From Marinifilum caeruleilacunae (lineage in GTDB: Bacteria > Bacteroidota > Bacteroidia > Bacteroidales > Marinifilaceae): 49,501 bases of DNA. The position numbers were made by a program, and so were the translations under genes. The notes below the pieces were generated by a model. The model had not been told where the DNA came from, ran no database searches, and saw only the letters and a program-made list of their open reading frames with translations. The stretch is taken from the NCBI RefSeq assembly GCF_013141825.1, contig NZ_RZNH01000041.1, forward strand, positions 1 to 49,501, written 5' to 3'. Shown here in pieces: positions 1 to 7,174 of the stretch (its first letter is position 1; each line of letters starts with the position of its first letter).

Positions 1-138
1 GAACTGAAGCCATGACCGTGGCTAATTCTCTATAATCAATAGTTATGCATGGCATTTTAGCTAAGTATCATGCACCTATTGTTAGATAAAAAAGTATCTC
101 TTAATTTTAGGTATCGATTTGTCCAATTAGCTTTGACG
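1..138. other. left-edge sequence without a recognisable gene
   Basis: No start-to-stop reading frame of useful length and no RNA gene is visible here. On the minus strand this is what follows the stop of the 139-855 gene, and continuing that frame meets several further stops. It is probably a degraded or junction sequence. Confidence 0.4.
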
Positions 139-855
139 TTATACAGTGCCTGTAATGGAACTGTATTTCACACCTTTTGATTGTAAGAGATACCATAGAG
201 CAAAGACTTGCTGTAGAATAGATTCTTCAGAATTTCCTTGATACCCAATGAATGAGTTTATTAATCCGGTTTTAAGAGCATCTTGCAAGATGTTATCAAT
301 TTTTGGGTGATCTTCATTTACATATGCACCAAACATCCATTTTAAATCGGTATAAGTTCCATCTTCATTGATTATACCATAGATACATTCGTTTACAGAA
401 CGATAATTGAGCCTTAAATTTTTGTGATCGATTTCTGTGTTATTATAGAAGCAAGCAAAAGTTAAATCTACATTACCTGGACTGTTCATGTTTTTCAAAC
501 TTTCATAATCCCAATTAATCATTGGTGAAAATGTAGTATCGTTAGAAGCAATTAATGATTCTTGGAAAAATGTTCTTTTATTGACTGTAGATTGCTCAAG
601 TACAACTTTTAATTTGCAATCACTTTCTTGAGGATCAAAAGTGTAACTAATTAAACCAAAACTCTGGTTTATTTTGGCAGAATAGTTCGATAATCCTAAA
701 ATCAAAGAAGGGTATATTGTGTTCTCGAAGGAATAATCAAATTCAACATTAAAATTAAGTTCTTTGTTAGTCTTTGTTGGTGTTGTAGCCATTGCGATAG
801 GCGTGATTACTCCTAGTAAAATTATTATAACAGTTTTAAAAAGAAATTTTTTCAT
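139..855 (-). CDS. secreted protein of unknown function, possibly C-terminally truncated
   Basis: The 238-residue product starts with a clear signal peptide (about residues 1-23: MKK, hydrophobic stretch, then Ala-Met-Ala), so it should be exported. The rest is a soluble, Asn/Ser-rich chain with a few Cys residues and no motif I can name. Its end (QQVFALWYLLQSKGVKYSS) looks like the middle rather than the end of a domain. From memory, longer Bacteroidota proteins continue past a similar segment into a Cys-containing, transglutaminase-like region, so this copy may be cut short; that is inference. It follows the 919-1896 gene on the same strand after 63 bases and could be co-transcribed with it. 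Function unknown. Confidence 0.6.
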   Translation of the reverse strand: MKKFLFKTVIIILLGVITPIAMATTPTKTNKELNFNVEFDYSFENTIYPSLILGLSNYSAKINQSFGLISYTFDPQESDCKLKVVLEQSTVNKRTFFQESLIASNDTTFSPMINWDYESLKNMNSPGNVDLTFACFYNNTEIDHKNLRLNYRSVNECIYGIINEDGTYTDLKWMFGAYVNEDHPKIDNILQDALKTGLINSFIGYQGNSEESILQQVFALWYLLQSKGVKYSSITGTV

Positions 856-918
856 TGCATTGAGTTTGGGTATAATGTTTAGTGGCCTTAAATGGCTTAA
901 TGCTGATTTTTTGTGGAA

Positions 919-1896
919 TTAGTTTAATTTTAATTCGTCCATGTAGTAGTTATAAGCGAGATCATCAACATCTTGTTTAATTTCTCTACTTTCATCATAG
1001 TTATTTTTGTTATCTGGATCTGTCAATTGGAACACTACTGTACCATCTTTATTATCCCAAATTTGATAGTTGTATTTTTTATTTGCTTTAAGAATGACAT
1101 CGGATTTGAAAATGTGCGTACCGCTGTAAATTGGTTGGATATTAGATTTTCTATTGTGTGTAGGATCTAATGTAATATACAGCTGACTTTTATTATGGCC
1201 GGTATTCTGTAGAATAAGATCTTTTGAGAAGCTTTTAGGGAATTGTGATTTGAGTGTTGATTTTAATTTCGGGTGGGTATGATAATGTATGATTTGATGG
1301 TTTTGATTTCGTTCAATCCAAATTAATTTTAAATCATCTAACCTTTCTAGATATTCCCAAATGATAATTGAATCTATACTATAGAGTTTGACTTTATTAA
1401 AGATGTTATTTACGATATCCTTTTTCGTTTGGCATTGAGAGATAAGAATTAATAGACCCAATTGTTTATTGGATAGCATTGTCCACTTTTTTTGCTCAAA
1501 AGCATAATTCATCATTCTCTTAGCTTCATCCTTTGATATTTCTAAATTTTCAAATCTTTTTTGTCGCTCGCAAGTTTCGCATAAACAAGATCCCTTTTCC
1601 TGAAATATATCTAACTTTATCTCTCGCCTTGCCTTTATTATTCTTATTGAATTTCCACATATTGCGTGATTATCACAGTTGATTTTTAATTGGCTATTCT
1701 TTGAGACAATTTTGGGAATTTTAGGTCCATCGATATCATGAATTTTCCCTATTTGAGCAGGACTATATTGGTAATCGAATCGATTCTCACCTTGTAATTG
1801 CCAATACTTCTTACAGATTTCTATGATCTGCGTGTCCTCAGTAAAGAGTTGTAGTTTCCATGTATTTTGTGTCATTTTCTTGAAATTATTTATCAT
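919..1896 (-). CDS. unrecognised Cys-rich protein, possibly zinc-binding
   Basis: A 325-residue cytoplasmic protein with no signal peptide or membrane segment. I do not recognise the family. Two cysteine clusters lie close together: NCDNHAIC near residues 73-80 and SCLCETC near 103-109, with the spacing C-x6-C and C-x-C-x2-C, as in small zinc-binding modules. The segment between them is basic (IKARREIK), and a Lys/Glu-rich helical region follows, so nucleic-acid binding is conceivable but not shown. It is divergent from the XRE regulator at 2054-2287. Its upstream region carries a good TATATTTG promoter box and a 14-bp palindrome, which suggests control by that regulator. It lies within the integrated element beside the recombinase, and is a candidate accessory or defence gene of unknown activity. 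Confidence 0.6.
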   Translation of the reverse strand: MINNFKKMTQNTWKLQLFTEDTQIIEICKKYWQLQGENRFDYQYSPAQIGKIHDIDGPKIPKIVSKNSQLKINCDNHAICGNSIRIIKARREIKLDIFQEKGSCLCETCERQKRFENLEISKDEAKRMMNYAFEQKKWTMLSNKQLGLLILISQCQTKKDIVNNIFNKVKLYSIDSIIIWEYLERLDDLKLIWIERNQNHQIIHYHTHPKLKSTLKSQFPKSFSKDLILQNTGHNKSQLYITLDPTHNRKSNIQPIYSGTHIFKSDVILKANKKYNYQIWDNKDGTVVFQLTDPDNKNNYDESREIKQDVDDLAYNYYMDELKLN

Positions 1897-1904
1897 TAAT
1901 ACGG

Positions 1905-1912
1905 CAAATATA
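1905..1912 (-). promoter_or_regulatory. Bacteroidota -7 promoter box (TATATTTG) for the 919-1896 gene
   Basis: Read on the minus strand the sequence is TATATTTG, matching the Bacteroidota -7 consensus TAnnTTTG, and it lies 9 bases before the start codon. No clear TTG -33 element is seen; its expected position overlaps the palindrome at 1923-1936. Confidence 0.5.
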
Positions 1913-1922
1913 AAAAGAAATG

Positions 1923-1936
1923 CAGACTATAGTCTG
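1923..1936. promoter_or_regulatory. perfect 14-bp palindrome, candidate operator (C-box-like)
   Basis: CAGACTATAGTCTG is identical to its reverse complement. It lies between the divergent 919-1896 gene and XRE gene, where it would overlap the -33 region of the leftward promoter and sit just upstream of the rightward one. Its core GACTATAGTC resembles the GACT-n-AGTC half-site arrangement bound by restriction-modification controller (C) proteins, and the neighbouring XRE protein resembles that family. The operator role is inferred. Confidence 0.55.
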
Positions 1937-1959
1937 TGGATATTGAAAAATCAGCCTGT

Positions 1960-1967
1960 TACTTTTG
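1960..1967 (+). promoter_or_regulatory. possible -7 promoter box (TACTTTTG) for the XRE regulator
   Basis: TACTTTTG fits TAnnTTTG and lies about 86 bases before the preferred XRE start at 2054. No TTG is seen at the usual 19-21 bp spacing, so this is a weak call. Confidence 0.3.
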
Positions 1968-2053
1968 AAAATAGTATGATAACTGCTTTAAATTAAAATT
2001 GATTGCTTCTATTGATCGCAGTTACTTCTAAAAATGAAGGTAAACAGTGCACT

Positions 2054-2287
2054 ATGCTTGAGAATATATTTGGTCTGATTTTAAAAGAAATAAGGTCTGA
2101 GAAGAATATTTCTCAAGAGAAGCTTGCCGAATTTAGTAATCTTGATAGAACATATATTTCTTTGCTTGAAAGAGGATTACGCCAACCCACATTAACAACA
2201 ATTTTCAAATTATCTGCAGCTTTACAAATTACTCCACAAGAATTGATTCATAAGGTTTATGAATCATATCAGCATGCTAAAAAATAG
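2054..2287 (+). CDS. XRE-family transcriptional regulator, C-protein-like
   Basis: A compact helix-turn-helix regulator of 77 residues from the chosen ATG. The HTH spans roughly residues 7-63 (ISQEKLAEFSNLDRTYISLL, then ERGLRQPTLTTIFKLSAAL). The DRTYIS...ERG.R.P motif is typical of the restriction-modification controller proteins and their relatives, which act as small dimers. An upstream ATG at 2003 would add 17 residues that do not match the family, so I prefer 2054, which has an AAGGT-like ribosome-binding site about 10 bases ahead. It is divergent from the Cys-rich gene and sits beside the integrase. The palindrome at 1923-1936 is its probable operator, implying autoregulation and control of the divergent gene. 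No methylase or nuclease is recognisable nearby, so it may control element functions instead. Confidence 0.8.
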   Translation: MLENIFGLILKEIRSEKNISQEKLAEFSNLDRTYISLLERGLRQPTLTTIFKLSAALQITPQELIHKVYESYQHAKK

Positions 2288-2300
2288 TTCTCCAAAACTA

Positions 2301-2325
2301 CCGACCAACAAAATATGTTGATCGG
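2301..2325. terminator. imperfect hairpin between convergent genes
   Basis: CCGACCAACA, a 5-base loop, then TGTTGATCGG pair over 10 positions with one mismatch. It lies between the ends of the XRE gene and the leftward integrase gene, so it could terminate both. No strong T-run follows. Confidence 0.4.
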
Positions 2326-2349
2326 TTCATTGATGGTATTTAAAATTTT

Positions 2350-3564
2350 CTATGAAGCTTTATATATTTCTTCTACTTTATTCATTTCTGAACTAATGAG
2401 ATCCTCGCTAGGTTTAGCATATAGCTCAGTCATTTTAACGGTTGTATGTGCCATCATTTTTGAAATAACTTTAATATTCAAATTGTTTCCTAAAGCTACA
2501 GTTGATGCAAAAGTGTGGCGAGCCGAGTGGGAGCTAAGATTCTTATTTATTTCGCATAGGTCGGCTATCTCCTTTAAATAAGCATTGTATTTTTGATTGC
2601 TTGGAATTGGTAAGAGTAGACCACTTAGTAGAACTTGAGGGGAATTTTCATACTTTTTTAGGATTTTAGCAGGGATGGTTGTGATAGGAACTTCAAATTC
2701 AATTTTTGTTTTTTGTCTTTCTTTTTTAATCCATAGTTTACCATCCTCACCTTGAACTAAATCTTCACTAGAGAGTGATCTCACATCAGCAAATGAAAGT
2801 CCTGTAAAGCAACAAAAAACATATGCATCTTTAATTTTTTCAAGTCTTTCAAATTTAGAAAGATCCTTCTGCATTAACTTATTTAATTCCTCGTTTGTTA
2901 AATAATCCCTATTTATTTTCTTATGCCTAAATGTAATATCCGCATATGGATCCTGATTTATCCAATTGTTTTTAATTGCAATTAGAATAATTTTCCTAAG
3001 GTTTTTAAGATGTTTAATTGTAGTGTTATGCGAGCAGTTTTTTGTTGTCTTAATGAATCTTTCCATATCAGTGATAAAAAGGTGATTAATTTCATTAAGA
3101 GGTATGTCATCTGTTTTGTATTGAACCTTTATAAACTCTTTTGTATAACGGTAGGTTGTTCTATACTTCTCTGCGGTTCCTTTAACACAATCAATACCGA
3201 TTAGTTCTTCCATTTTATCATTGTGATCTTGAAATACCTTTAAAAGATTTTTTTTGTCTTTTCCTAAGAATATATTTTTCAAGTTGACAATGGTAAGCTT
3301 GTTTCTTATTTCTAAATCAGATCTAATTTCAAGTATTCTAGCTCTTACACAATCCATATAATGGTTATTGTCTTTTGCCTTTCTCGAGTTGCCTTTGCAT
3401 TTTCCTTTTTGTTTGTCCCATAGTTTAGCATCTATAGTTCTTTTTAGAGAAATGTCCGTTCGATTTCCATTTAAGGTTATTCGAACAAAAATTGGAGATT
3501 CTCCATTTTTACGGTTTGAATTTCTTCTAATAAATAATAGGATAGAGAATGTTGATCGTTTCAT
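2350..3564 (-). CDS. tyrosine recombinase (integrase), Bacteroidota mobile-element type
   Basis: Site-specific recombinase that would integrate and excise the element at the adjacent tRNA. Starting at the conserved MKRSTFSILLFIRR it has 404 residues (an upstream ATG at 3603 adds 13 unlikely residues). From the N-terminus: an arm-type DNA-binding domain (PIFVRITLNG), a SAM-like core-binding domain, and the catalytic domain. Catalytic residues, numbered from the longer start: HxxR as His359/Arg362 (SHSARHTF), His386 (MMAHTTVK) and nucleophile Tyr395 (ELYAK). The first conserved Arg is absent: the segment reads TGLSFADV, with Ser270. This substitution is known in IntDOT of CTnDOT and its relatives, so it does not imply inactivity. 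The gene begins about 250 bases from the 3' end of tRNA-Arg, the classic layout for an integrative element, whose body would extend leftward. Confidence 0.92.
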   Translation of the reverse strand: MKRSTFSILLFIRRNSNRKNGESPIFVRITLNGNRTDISLKRTIDAKLWDKQKGKCKGNSRKAKDNNHYMDCVRARILEIRSDLEIRNKLTIVNLKNIFLGKDKKNLLKVFQDHNDKMEELIGIDCVKGTAEKYRTTYRYTKEFIKVQYKTDDIPLNEINHLFITDMERFIKTTKNCSHNTTIKHLKNLRKIILIAIKNNWINQDPYADITFRHKKINRDYLTNEELNKLMQKDLSKFERLEKIKDAYVFCCFTGLSFADVRSLSSEDLVQGEDGKLWIKKERQKTKIEFEVPITTIPAKILKKYENSPQVLLSGLLLPIPSNQKYNAYLKEIADLCEINKNLSSHSARHTFASTVALGNNLNIKVISKMMAHTTVKMTELYAKPSEDLISSEMNKVEEIYKAS

Positions 3565-3760
3565 ACAACTAGTTTTAAAAATGATTAAAAAATGTGATTT
3601 CAAAACTAGCTTTAGAGTCTTAAAAAGAAAAATGCAAAACGGTGTAAATCAGCGAAAAAGAATCATAATAGGTGTTGTTTGTTGATGCCATATTAGGTAC
3701 ACCTATTAAAACACCATTTGAATTCCTTTTTATGCTTTTATTTGCAAGGTGTTAAAATGA

Positions 3761-3795
3761 AAAAACCTTGTAAACGTTAGGTTTACAAGGTTTTT
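3761..3795 (-). terminator. rho-independent terminator of tRNA-Arg
   Basis: A perfect 15-bp stem (AAAAACCTTGTAAAC and its complement) closes a 5-base loop and ends in T on the minus strand. It lies 24 bases beyond the tRNA 3' end, reading leftward. Being symmetrical it could work in both directions. Confidence 0.85.
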
Positions 3796-3817
3796 CTATT
3801 TTTTGCTTTTTTATCAA

Positions 3818-3839
3818 GTGAACACGGAGGGAGTCGAAC
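3818..3839 (-). repeat. 22-bp direct repeat, copy 1 (3' end of intact tRNA-Arg)
   Basis: This covers the acceptor 3' strand and T-arm of the tRNA plus one downstream base. The same 22 bases recur in the same orientation at 4086-4107. A tRNA 3' end of this kind is the usual attachment site for tyrosine recombinases such as the adjacent one. Confidence 0.8.
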
Positions 3840-3892
3840 CCCCAACCTCCACAGCCGTAATGTGGTGCACTATCCAGTTATGCTACGCGTCC
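3819..3892 (-). tRNA. tRNA-Arg (anticodon ACG)
   Basis: A 74-base cloverleaf read on the minus strand. The acceptor stem GGACGCG pairs with CGTGTTC (two G-U pairs). The D-arm, a 5-bp anticodon stem CCACA/TGTGG with loop TTACGGC, and a T-arm GGGGG/CCCTC with loop TTCGACT are all present. The anticodon ACG reads CGN arginine codons after inosine modification. The discriminator is A; CCA is not encoded. It has a good promoter upstream and a strong terminator downstream, so it looks functional. A truncated sister copy lies at 4086-4107. Confidence 0.95.
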
Positions 3893-3912
3893 GTTTCCTT
3901 AAAAAGGCGGTG

Positions 3913-3944
3913 CAAATATAAGGAAAATTGTCTGTTTTATGCAA
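3913..3944 (-). promoter_or_regulatory. promoter of tRNA-Arg
   Basis: On the minus strand a TTG (3942-3944) and a TATATTTG (3913-3920) are separated by 21 bases, an excellent match to the Bacteroidota housekeeping promoter. The -7 box lies about 20 bases before the tRNA 5' end. Confidence 0.7.
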
Positions 3945-4052
3945 GCCTTTTCAATAAAAAATACGAAAAAAATGACTTTTTGTTTTACAATCAGCCACTT
4001 AATTTGTCATTTATTTCCGGATTTTTCTTTTCTCAAAAAATAAGGACATAAA

Positions 4053-4081
4053 AAAAGCTTCAACTCAATGTTGAAGCTTTT
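4053..4081 (-). terminator. terminator of the truncated tRNA-Arg copy
   Basis: A perfect 12-bp stem (AAAAGCTTCAAC and its complement) around a 5-base loop, with a T-run on the minus strand. It directly follows the 3' end of the tRNA remnant at 4086-4107. It differs in sequence from the terminator of the intact tRNA, so this was a separate gene and not a recent local duplication. Confidence 0.8.
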
Positions 4082-4085
4082 CCTG

Positions 4086-4107
4086 GTGAACACGGAGGGA
4101 GTCGAAC
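4086..4107 (-). pseudogene. truncated tRNA-Arg 3' end; probable attachment-site remnant
   Basis: Identical over 22 bases to 3818-3839: acceptor 3' strand, T-stem and part of the T-loop, followed by its own terminator. The match stops inside the T-loop, and beyond 4107 the sequence is unrelated AT-rich DNA. A second tandem tRNA-Arg gene therefore lost its 5' part. A displaced 3' end of this type is what an element leaves when it integrates into a tRNA, in which case the restored tRNA should lie farther right, outside this window. A simple deletion is the alternative. Confidence 0.75.
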
Positions 4108-4334
4108 GAAAAATATAAGTGACCATATTTATTGGTATTCCCGAAGATTTAATTTTTCTGTTCATTTGAGAGTACACCTTTCAAATTAAAACAGTTTTAA
4201 AAGAGAGAGTGTTAATCTTTAATTATTTCATAAAAATCAGGTGAGTAATAGTTCTCTCATGATTTTATATTGTAAACTAAAATAGGGAAACGAGAATTCT
4301 AAATTGAAATTATGATTTAATAGGCTGTAAATTT

Positions 4335-4740
4335 TCAACTAATGGTTGAATTTTAGGCATAATCAGATATCCTTAACCTAGTATGATTGCATATATTGAT
4401 CCAGCAACAAGGAATGAACAAAAAAACTGTTGAGTTGGCATTATAAAATACTAATCCCAAAACGATAATTAAATCATACCTGCCAGCGCTAGCCATACGG
4501 CCAATTCCTACTATCGAGGCAGTAGCGTTTTTTGAGGAATACATCTAATGATAAGATGAATATATTAGCTGACCAAGATTGGTGTCCCGCTGCTCCCGAT
4601 GCAATTTAAAAAATGACTATCCATTTCCTTTGAACTGTATCAGATTCATGTCCTAGCTCATCAATAATCATTTGAAGGCGAACAAAGTTTGTGACTGTTT
4701 CTGTTCGAATTTGCTTTTGTAGTTTTGTATCCTTAATAAA
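4335..4740 (-). pseudogene. remnant of an MFS transporter, hexuronate (ExuT-like) type
   Basis: Only the C-terminal part of a major-facilitator permease can be read, across frameshifts. Recognisable pieces in order are GAAGHQSWSANIF, then KNATASIVGIGRMAS, then a hydrophobic stretch with SIYAIILG and a final IMPKIQPL. These match the tenth to twelfth membrane segments of the anion/hexuronate symporter group, whose usual forms are AAHQGWSANIF and VGIGGMAG. In-frame stops and shifts make it non-functional. A 63-codon open stretch at 4353-4544 is part of this remnant and not a gene. The family would import uronates or related sugar acids. Its 3' end lies about 230 bases from the tRNA remnant. Confidence 0.65.
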
Positions 4741-5314
4741 CAAAAGCAAGAGGTCTCACAGGTTGAATTTTTTCACAATGTGAATGTGAAGCAATGAATA
4801 GGTTTCAAGAAGTATGGTTTTTCCTCAACCATATTTTACATGTTATAGTAGTCCCTTGTTCAAATCCCAATCAAACAATGAATCGCCACTTACATAATAG
4901 TACTTCCAGTATTATTTGCTAATTATGATTATTAATGATAAAAACTCTTGAACTTGTTTATTGTGCAAGCAAATTGTACCATCGGTGATGAACAAGCTTC
5001 TAAAAATGGAATTTCAAATGGAAAAAGAAAATGTAGTTCCCGAATTTTCCTCTTTTTATTGGTAATGATTTTTCTAGCATAAAATTGAGTTCTGCATGAG
5101 CAAGTCTCCATTGTTTTCCATTGTACTTTGATTTATGTTTCTTTACCTTTTTCAATTTATACCTCTCATTCATTAAAATGAGATTGGTGAGTTTTGGTCT
5201 GGTAGAATTTTAAAATGCAAGTACATGTAAAAAATGCAAAAGATCAATTTGTTATATTTACTGGACGTTTTTTGAAATCAACTTGAGCTTTCATCTCGAT
5301 TTTATACATGGTTT
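4741..5314. other. degenerate AT-rich stretch, no intact gene
   Basis: Short open stretches occur on the minus strand (for example a Lys-rich segment around 5000-5170), but none has a recognisable motif or a complete frame. It appears to be decayed mobile-element sequence continuing from the HTH remnant at 5315-5790. Confidence 0.5.
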
Positions 5315-5790
5315 TCATTTTCCTTTGGTAATCTGCTCTAGCAGTTCATTTTCAAAAAAGTAAAGTTTCTTAAAGTTTTTGTAACAGTGAATCATACGTT
5401 TCTGAACCATTGAGTAAGTGGTGGGTTTGGATTTGCCAATAATTATACAGGCTTTTTCAATACCTACAGAGATGTGTTTTGCTGGATTCCTGGGAGTTTG
5501 ACTCTTTTCAATAAGAAGTTTCAGCTATTCTACTTCGCCTACCAAATGAGCAATGGTTTTGGGGAAATTGTCAAAAGAAATTTCTTCTTGTTTTCCAATC
5601 TTGAAATGTTTCCAGATATTCCATTCGAAATGCTAGAAGTCAAGATCTGATAAGCCATTAATTGTAATAGGTTTTATATTCTGCAATGAATTTTTCTCTG
5701 CATATAAAATCACATACTGACAAAGTAATTTAAGGTCTTCATCAGAGCAATAAGCAGCAAATTATTTTTGAGAGTATTCAATTGCAATGT
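5315..5790 (-). pseudogene. remnant of an excisionase-like helix-turn-helix protein of a mobile element
   Basis: A single minus-strand frame interrupted by TAG codons reads FPKTIAHLVGEVE, stop, LKLLIEKS, then IEKACIIIGKSKPTTYSMVQ and KKLYFFENELLEQITKG, ending at a stop at 5315. This is the MerR/excisionase-type HTH (HTH_17-like) found beside integrases in many Bacteroidota elements, which choose DNA sites or control excision. The interrupting TAG codons fall where Gln (CAG) is expected. It supports the view that the DNA right of the tRNA remnant was once a mobile element. Not functional. Confidence 0.65.
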
Positions 5791-6957
5791 TCTTTTGTTC
5801 TGAGAATTATTATTGTTCATTTTATACTGTTCAGCTATTTCTTTTTCATGTTGTTACAAAATATCTGAATTTCTATTGGATGGATTCATCAATCTCTTTT
5901 TTCGAAAAAAATCTACTTACTTTCATCTTTAACCTCATCTTCTAGGATAACTTATGACCAGAGCCACCAGTCATTTCGATTGCGAATTTTGATAATTTAT
6001 CATTAAACTCTATTTGTGAGCCTAGTTTATGAAACGATGTGACTATGTCGTTCTGTAAATACTTTTTGCTCACAATATGCATTTCTACATTTTGAATTTT
6101 CAAACTAATAAAATGATGACTAAATTGAATTCAAATGTCGACATCTCTGTGATGGTTCTTTGGTATCGTTCATGAACGGAAAAACTGTATTTTTGACGCA
6201 TAGGACATTGTGCACGCTTACCTATCAACGATGCAAATATTTACAAGTTTGGTTCATTAAATTCAATTTTTGAGATATTTAATTTTTGGTTGCCCATGAG
6301 GTGTTTAATATATAAATATGCTAAAATCAACTTAGTTTATCATGAGTAAAGATGCTTTTAATTTAGGATATTCAAATGTTTATATTGTCATTTATTAGGA
6401 TACTTTAAAGTCCCCAAATTTGACCAAGAACCCAATTTTGAAACAGAGAGTGTTTTAAATGATGAAACAGTTATTGACCTGAATACTGTGAATGAGATAT
6501 CAATACATAATTGCAAAGTACTAAAGGAACAAAGCAGTTTTAAAATCTAATAGATTTAAAGATGTTGAGATGATGAATAATTTGTTGCGATAAGCAAGAG
6601 TATATAAGGAATGAAGATATAGAATATTACTATAAATTTAGGAACTCTAAAAATCTTCCCTAATAAGCTATAGCAGCTAAGGAAAGTTTTTTAGTTTAAT
6701 TTATTTTAGACTTATTTCCAGTGTAACTATGGATAGACTATGGTAGAAAAGGTAACGTTATGATCTATTGTGTTATGGCAATGGGTATTGGTCTTCTTTC
6801 CCCCTTTTATTGATAATGTTTACCCTTGTTATTTGACAAACAAGCCCACTTTTTCTGAAAGATTTTACATTATATCTTAGACTTGAAAGATGTAATCTTG
6901 AATTTGTAAAAAATGAGCCATATAGTCAGTGTCAATAAATTTAATATGTAATGTGAG
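5791..6957. other. degenerate region, no recognisable gene
   Basis: About 1.2 kb without an intact reading frame. The minus strand has a 46-codon stretch near 5955-6095 (HIVSKKYLQNDIVTSF, then FAIEMTGGSGHKLS), and the plus strand has a roughly 55-codon stretch near 6375-6549 (FKVPKFDQEPNFETES). Neither has a start codon in a sensible place or a family I can name. I read it as old insertion debris. Confidence 0.5.
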
Positions 6958-7074
6958 ATGAAGCCAATGGAAAGTCAAATAGAAGAAAAAATAAGGAAAA
7001 CAAAGCAATTAAAAATGTTTTTATATGGGCTGTTGCTTTTATTTGTAATTGCGGTGATGTTAATATTTATTTAA
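6958..7074 (+). CDS. possible small single-pass membrane protein (38 aa)
   Basis: ATG to TAA gives 38 residues: a charged N-terminal helix (MKPMESQIEEKIRKTKQ) followed by one strongly hydrophobic segment (about residues 21-38) that ends the protein. This is a plausible tail-anchored small protein, but composition alone is weak evidence and the surroundings are decayed. It ends 100 bases before the first PUL gene. Function unknown. Confidence 0.3.
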   Translation: MKPMESQIEEKIRKTKQLKMFLYGLLLLFVIAVMLIFI

Positions 7075-7146
7075 ATTAATTATTATCATAACTTAATCAT
7101 GTGGTAAAGAATATACTTACCCAAGTTAATAACTGTATATCATTAA

Positions 7147-7154
7147 TAAGTTTG
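7147..7154 (+). promoter_or_regulatory. candidate -7 promoter box (TAAGTTTG) of the first PUL gene
   Basis: TAAGTTTG fits TAnnTTTG, 20 bases before the start codon at 7175. No exact TTG lies at -33 (a TTA is near). Probably the start of the transcript for the 7175-12060 genes. Confidence 0.4.
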
Positions 7155-7174
7155 AATAATTAAATCAATACAAA

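Noticed and set aside
3818-4107. The 22-bp repeats as the two ends of a 268-bp excisable element
   Set aside because: The DNA between them holds the body, promoter and upstream flank of the intact tRNA and the terminator of the second copy, which fits tandem tRNA genes and not a mobile unit.
4353-4544. A 63-codon frame as a small membrane protein gene
   Set aside because: It reads as a fragment of an MFS permease, with the neighbouring parts in other frames.
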